Shown here in pieces: positions 7,749 to 9,374 of a DNA stretch of 9,374 nucleotides. Location: NCBI GenBank assembly GCA_937975525.1, contig CALJUJ010000079.1:1-9374 (forward strand). The letters run 5' to 3'. The notes beneath the pieces are model-generated. The model was not told the DNA's origin, did not search any database, and saw only the letters and a program-made list of their open reading frames with translations. The stretch's first letter is position 1, and the number at the start of each line of letters is the position of its first letter. The position numbers were made by a program, and so were the translations under genes. Source of the stretch: an uncultured bacterium. Lineage in GTDB: Bacteria > Desulfobacterota > Binatia > HRBIN30.

Positions 7749-8573
7749 ATGGACCTGAATACGCTCACGGGCACGCCGGCTTGGGAATGGCCGGATGGTA
7801 CGGACGACTTCCTGTTGGACGTCCTGCTGTCGTCCGCAGCGAGCGCCGATGATCGATTGGTTGCGGCGGAACTGGCGGGGGACTACGTCGTCGTCAACGA
7901 CCACATCGCCCGTGCCCTCCTCGGCATCGCCGCGAACCGGTCGGCGGAAGAGGACCTGCGGTGCACGGCGGCGATCTCGCTCGGACCAGCCCTCGAGGAC
8001 GCAGATTCGCTCGATGACGAGATGCCCGACGAGACCGTGATCTCCGAGGAGGTCTTCGCCGAGCTACGTCGGGGGTTGCGCAAGATCTACATGGATGCGG
8101 ATTCCCCGGACAAGCTTCGGCGGAGCGTGCTCGAGGCTGCGGTGCGCGCACCTGAAGATTGGCATCGCGAAGCCGTGCGCGGCGCCTACCACCAGGGAAA
8201 CTCGGATTGGCGCCTCACGGCCGTCTTCTGCATGCGGTTCGTGGACGCGTTCGAGGACGAGGTCGTCGAGGCGCTCGGATCGGAGGATGTCCGAGTCCTG
8301 CGCGAGGCGATTCTGGCTGCGGGCAACAAGGGGATCGAAGCGGCGTGGCCGGTCGTCGAGAACCTGCTCGTCGCGCCGTCGGTCGATCGCTCTCTGCGGC
8401 TCGCCGCCATCGAGGCGTGCCCGGGCATTCGCGCGGGAGCCGCGTTTCCGATTCTGGCGCGCCTGGAGGCGGCGGATGACGAGGAGATCGCCGACGCGGC
8501 CCAGGAGGCGCTGGCGATCTACGCCGGAGGCGAACTGCTGACCGACGTCGATTTCGGCAACGGCAGCCTCTGA
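7749..8573 (+). CDS. HEAT-repeat protein of unknown function
   Basis: A 274-residue acidic, all-helical protein. After an N-terminal P-A-W-E-W-P motif (10-15) it shows a series of paired amphipathic helices of the HEAT/PBS-lyase kind: D35-R-L-V-A-A-E-L-A-G (35-44), R71-C-T-A-A-I-S-L-G-P (71-80), R124-R-S-V-L-E-A-A-V-R (124-133), W154-R-L-T-A-V-F-C-M-R (154-163), V181-R-V-L-R-E-A-I-L-A-A-G (181-192), R217-L-A-A-I-E-A-C (217-224) and the D249-A-A-Q-E-A-L-A helix. There is no signal peptide or membrane segment, so it is cytosolic and probably a protein-binding scaffold. A longer insertion (about 85-120), rich in Asp/Glu, breaks the regular spacing. It follows the alarmone hydrolase by 93 bp and precedes the membrane-protein gene by only 8 bp, consistent with an operon. 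Partner and role are unknown. Confidence 0.83.
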   Translation: MDLNTLTGTPAWEWPDGTDDFLLDVLLSSAASADDRLVAAELAGDYVVVNDHIARALLGIAANRSAEEDLRCTAAISLGPALEDADSLDDEMPDETVISEEVFAELRRGLRKIYMDADSPDKLRRSVLEAAVRAPEDWHREAVRGAYHQGNSDWRLTAVFCMRFVDAFEDEVVEALGSEDVRVLREAILAAGNKGIEAAWPVVENLLVAPSVDRSLRLAAIEACPGIRAGAAFPILARLEAADDEEIADAAQEALAIYAGGELLTDVDFGNGSL

Positions 8574-8581
8574 TTCCACCC

Positions 8582-9298
8582 GTGCTCGTTCGTATACTCC
8601 TCGCGGCGGCGACCTTCCTCGTCGGCAGTTTGATCGGAGCGTTGGCAGCCGGACGATTTCTCGTCCCCGCCGGCAGTGGCCTCGCAGGTCCGGCCATCGC
8701 GCTCGGCTACGGACTGGTGGCGGGTGTCGGTGCGGCAGTGATCTTGTGGGTCCTCTCCGGGCGTTGGTCGGAAAGATTCGCTCGGCTGGCTCTCTTGCCG
8801 ATCGGTGGGCTCGGTCTCCTGTCGCTCGCTCTGGTCGGATGGGCGTACGTAGTTGCCCACCGACAGCAGAGCGAGGCGCTGCAGGAGGCATACGCTCGGC
8901 TGCCCGAATTCGAGATCCAGCTTCGCTTCGACGATGCGGTCCCCGATCGTCGCTTCACCGTCCTCGCGCATGACAGCCGGCAGCAGCGATTGACGGTCCG
9001 CCGGCGCGACGGGGGGAAGTGCTCCACCCATATCGAAGGCATGGACGAGGTTCGATTGCTGGAGTCTCTCCGAGGAGTCGAAGGACTGGCCCACCGCGAT
9101 GCGCGACCTTGTGCACCCGTGGGAGCGCGCCCGGAGTTCTCATTGACGTTCACCGTCGCCGAGGCGCGGCCGCCCGCAACACACGTCGAGATCGAAGGTC
9201 CGGTGGCTTGCCTGCGCAGCCATGCCGAGCTCCGCGCCCTGGCGGAGCTTCTGGAAGGGTGGGGAAGCGTGGCCGTGCGCGGAGCAGGATGCGAATGA
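8582..9298 (+). CDS. unrecognised three-TM membrane protein with a soluble C-terminal domain
   Basis: 238 residues with no family I recognise. Three hydrophobic segments are seen: about 4-24, 34-58 (Gly/Ala-rich) and 68-92. The charged loop between the second and third (R61, R65, R68) suggests that side is cytoplasmic, which would put the soluble domain (about 95-238) in the periplasm. That domain contains four cysteines (C147, C177, C210, C237), which could form two disulfides if it is exported. Residues 206-226 (GPVAC followed by an Ala/Leu/Glu helix) look like a compact terminal module. The GTG start at 8582 follows the HEAT stop by 8 nt with no SD, so translation is probably coupled. Its stop overlaps the next start (ATGA at 9295-9298). 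Existence is supported by clean membrane topology, fit with the neighbours and lack of a competing frame; function is unknown. Confidence 0.78.
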   Translation: MLVRILLAAATFLVGSLIGALAAGRFLVPAGSGLAGPAIALGYGLVAGVGAAVILWVLSGRWSERFARLALLPIGGLGLLSLALVGWAYVVAHRQQSEALQEAYARLPEFEIQLRFDDAVPDRRFTVLAHDSRQQRLTVRRRDGGKCSTHIEGMDEVRLLESLRGVEGLAHRDARPCAPVGARPEFSLTFTVAEARPPATHVEIEGPVACLRSHAELRALAELLEGWGSVAVRGAGCE

Positions 9299-9374
9299 CT
9301 CGGATTGCCGGATGGTGCCCGGTCGTCGTCGCCATGCTCGCCACGGTCGTCGGTGCACAACCTTTCCATACGAG
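9295..9374 (+). CDS. start of an exported protein (3' end outside window)
   Basis: Twenty-six codons are visible before the window edge. They read as a typical signal peptide: short basic start (M-T-R-I-A-G-W-C-P), a hydrophobic core of Val/Ala/Met/Leu (10-19), and a likely cleavage after V-G-A before Q-P-F-H-T. The ATG overlaps the TGA of the membrane-protein gene as ATGA, a classic translational-coupling arrangement. An alternative in-frame ATG at 9289 would add M-R and sits close to GGAG at 9281-9284, while AGG at 9286-9288 suits the 9295 start. With only 26 residues, the mature protein cannot be classified. A lipoprotein is unlikely because no Cys follows the hydrophobic core. The coupling suggests it acts with the preceding membrane protein. 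Confidence 0.6.
   Translation, partial: MTRIAGWCPVVVAMLATVVGAQPFHT

Noticed and set aside
8064..8891. 275-codon minus-strand frame opposite the HEAT and membrane-protein genes
   Set aside because: Arg/Pro-rich shadow translation without domain or SD; the plus-strand genes explain the region better.

Overview
The window is a GC-rich (estimated by eye, not computed), densely coding bacterial segment with small gaps, Shine-Dalgarno sites ahead of several genes, and typical Gram-negative housekeeping and accessory genes. The combination of a monomeric NADP isocitrate dehydrogenase, a YghU-type glutathione transferase, a NavMs-like sodium channel and a MESH1-like alarmone hydrolase suggests a proteobacterium-like or Myxococcota/'deltaproteobacterial' lineage, possibly an uncultured one. 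The sequence alone does not settle the taxon. I see no insertion sequence, phage gene, CRISPR array, tRNA or rRNA, and no sign of recent transfer.

Layout. 1-411 (+) is the 3' end of a ketopantoate-reductase-family gene cut by the window edge. 474-1337 (+) encodes a complete one-domain voltage-gated sodium channel. After a strong hairpin comes a run of three same-strand genes, each with its own SD: an amidohydrolase-2 protein (1431-2249), a small glyoxalase/VOC protein (2275-2652) and a YghU-type disulfide-bond oxidoreductase (2757-3617). A 187-bp gap leads to icd (3805-6030, +), a full-length monomeric NADP-dependent isocitrate dehydrogenase with its key residues intact. It converges on an alpha/beta hydrolase of the monoacylglycerol lipase type (6047-6901, -), with a GC hairpin over the convergent ends. 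A roughly 200-bp divergent region separates that gene from a rightward group: a MESH1-like small alarmone hydrolase (7101-7655), a HEAT-repeat protein (7749-8573), an unrecognised three-TM membrane protein (8582-9298), and the start of an apparently exported protein (9295 to the edge) joined to it by an ATGA overlap.

How the genes may work together. The 1431-3617 run looks like a small-molecule or detoxification group (amidohydrolase, VOC protein, glutathione-dependent oxidoreductase), but the substrate cannot be read from the sequence. icd is central metabolism and probably its own unit. The 7101-to-end group is the most interesting part. It puts a ppGpp/NADPH-type HD hydrolase next to a HEAT scaffold and an uncharacterised membrane/periplasm pair, with very tight spacing in the last three genes. 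A stem-loop between the first two genes could compete for the SD of the HEAT gene. Whether this is a functional system or ordinary neighbours needs comparison across genomes. I do not see proof of a new system here.
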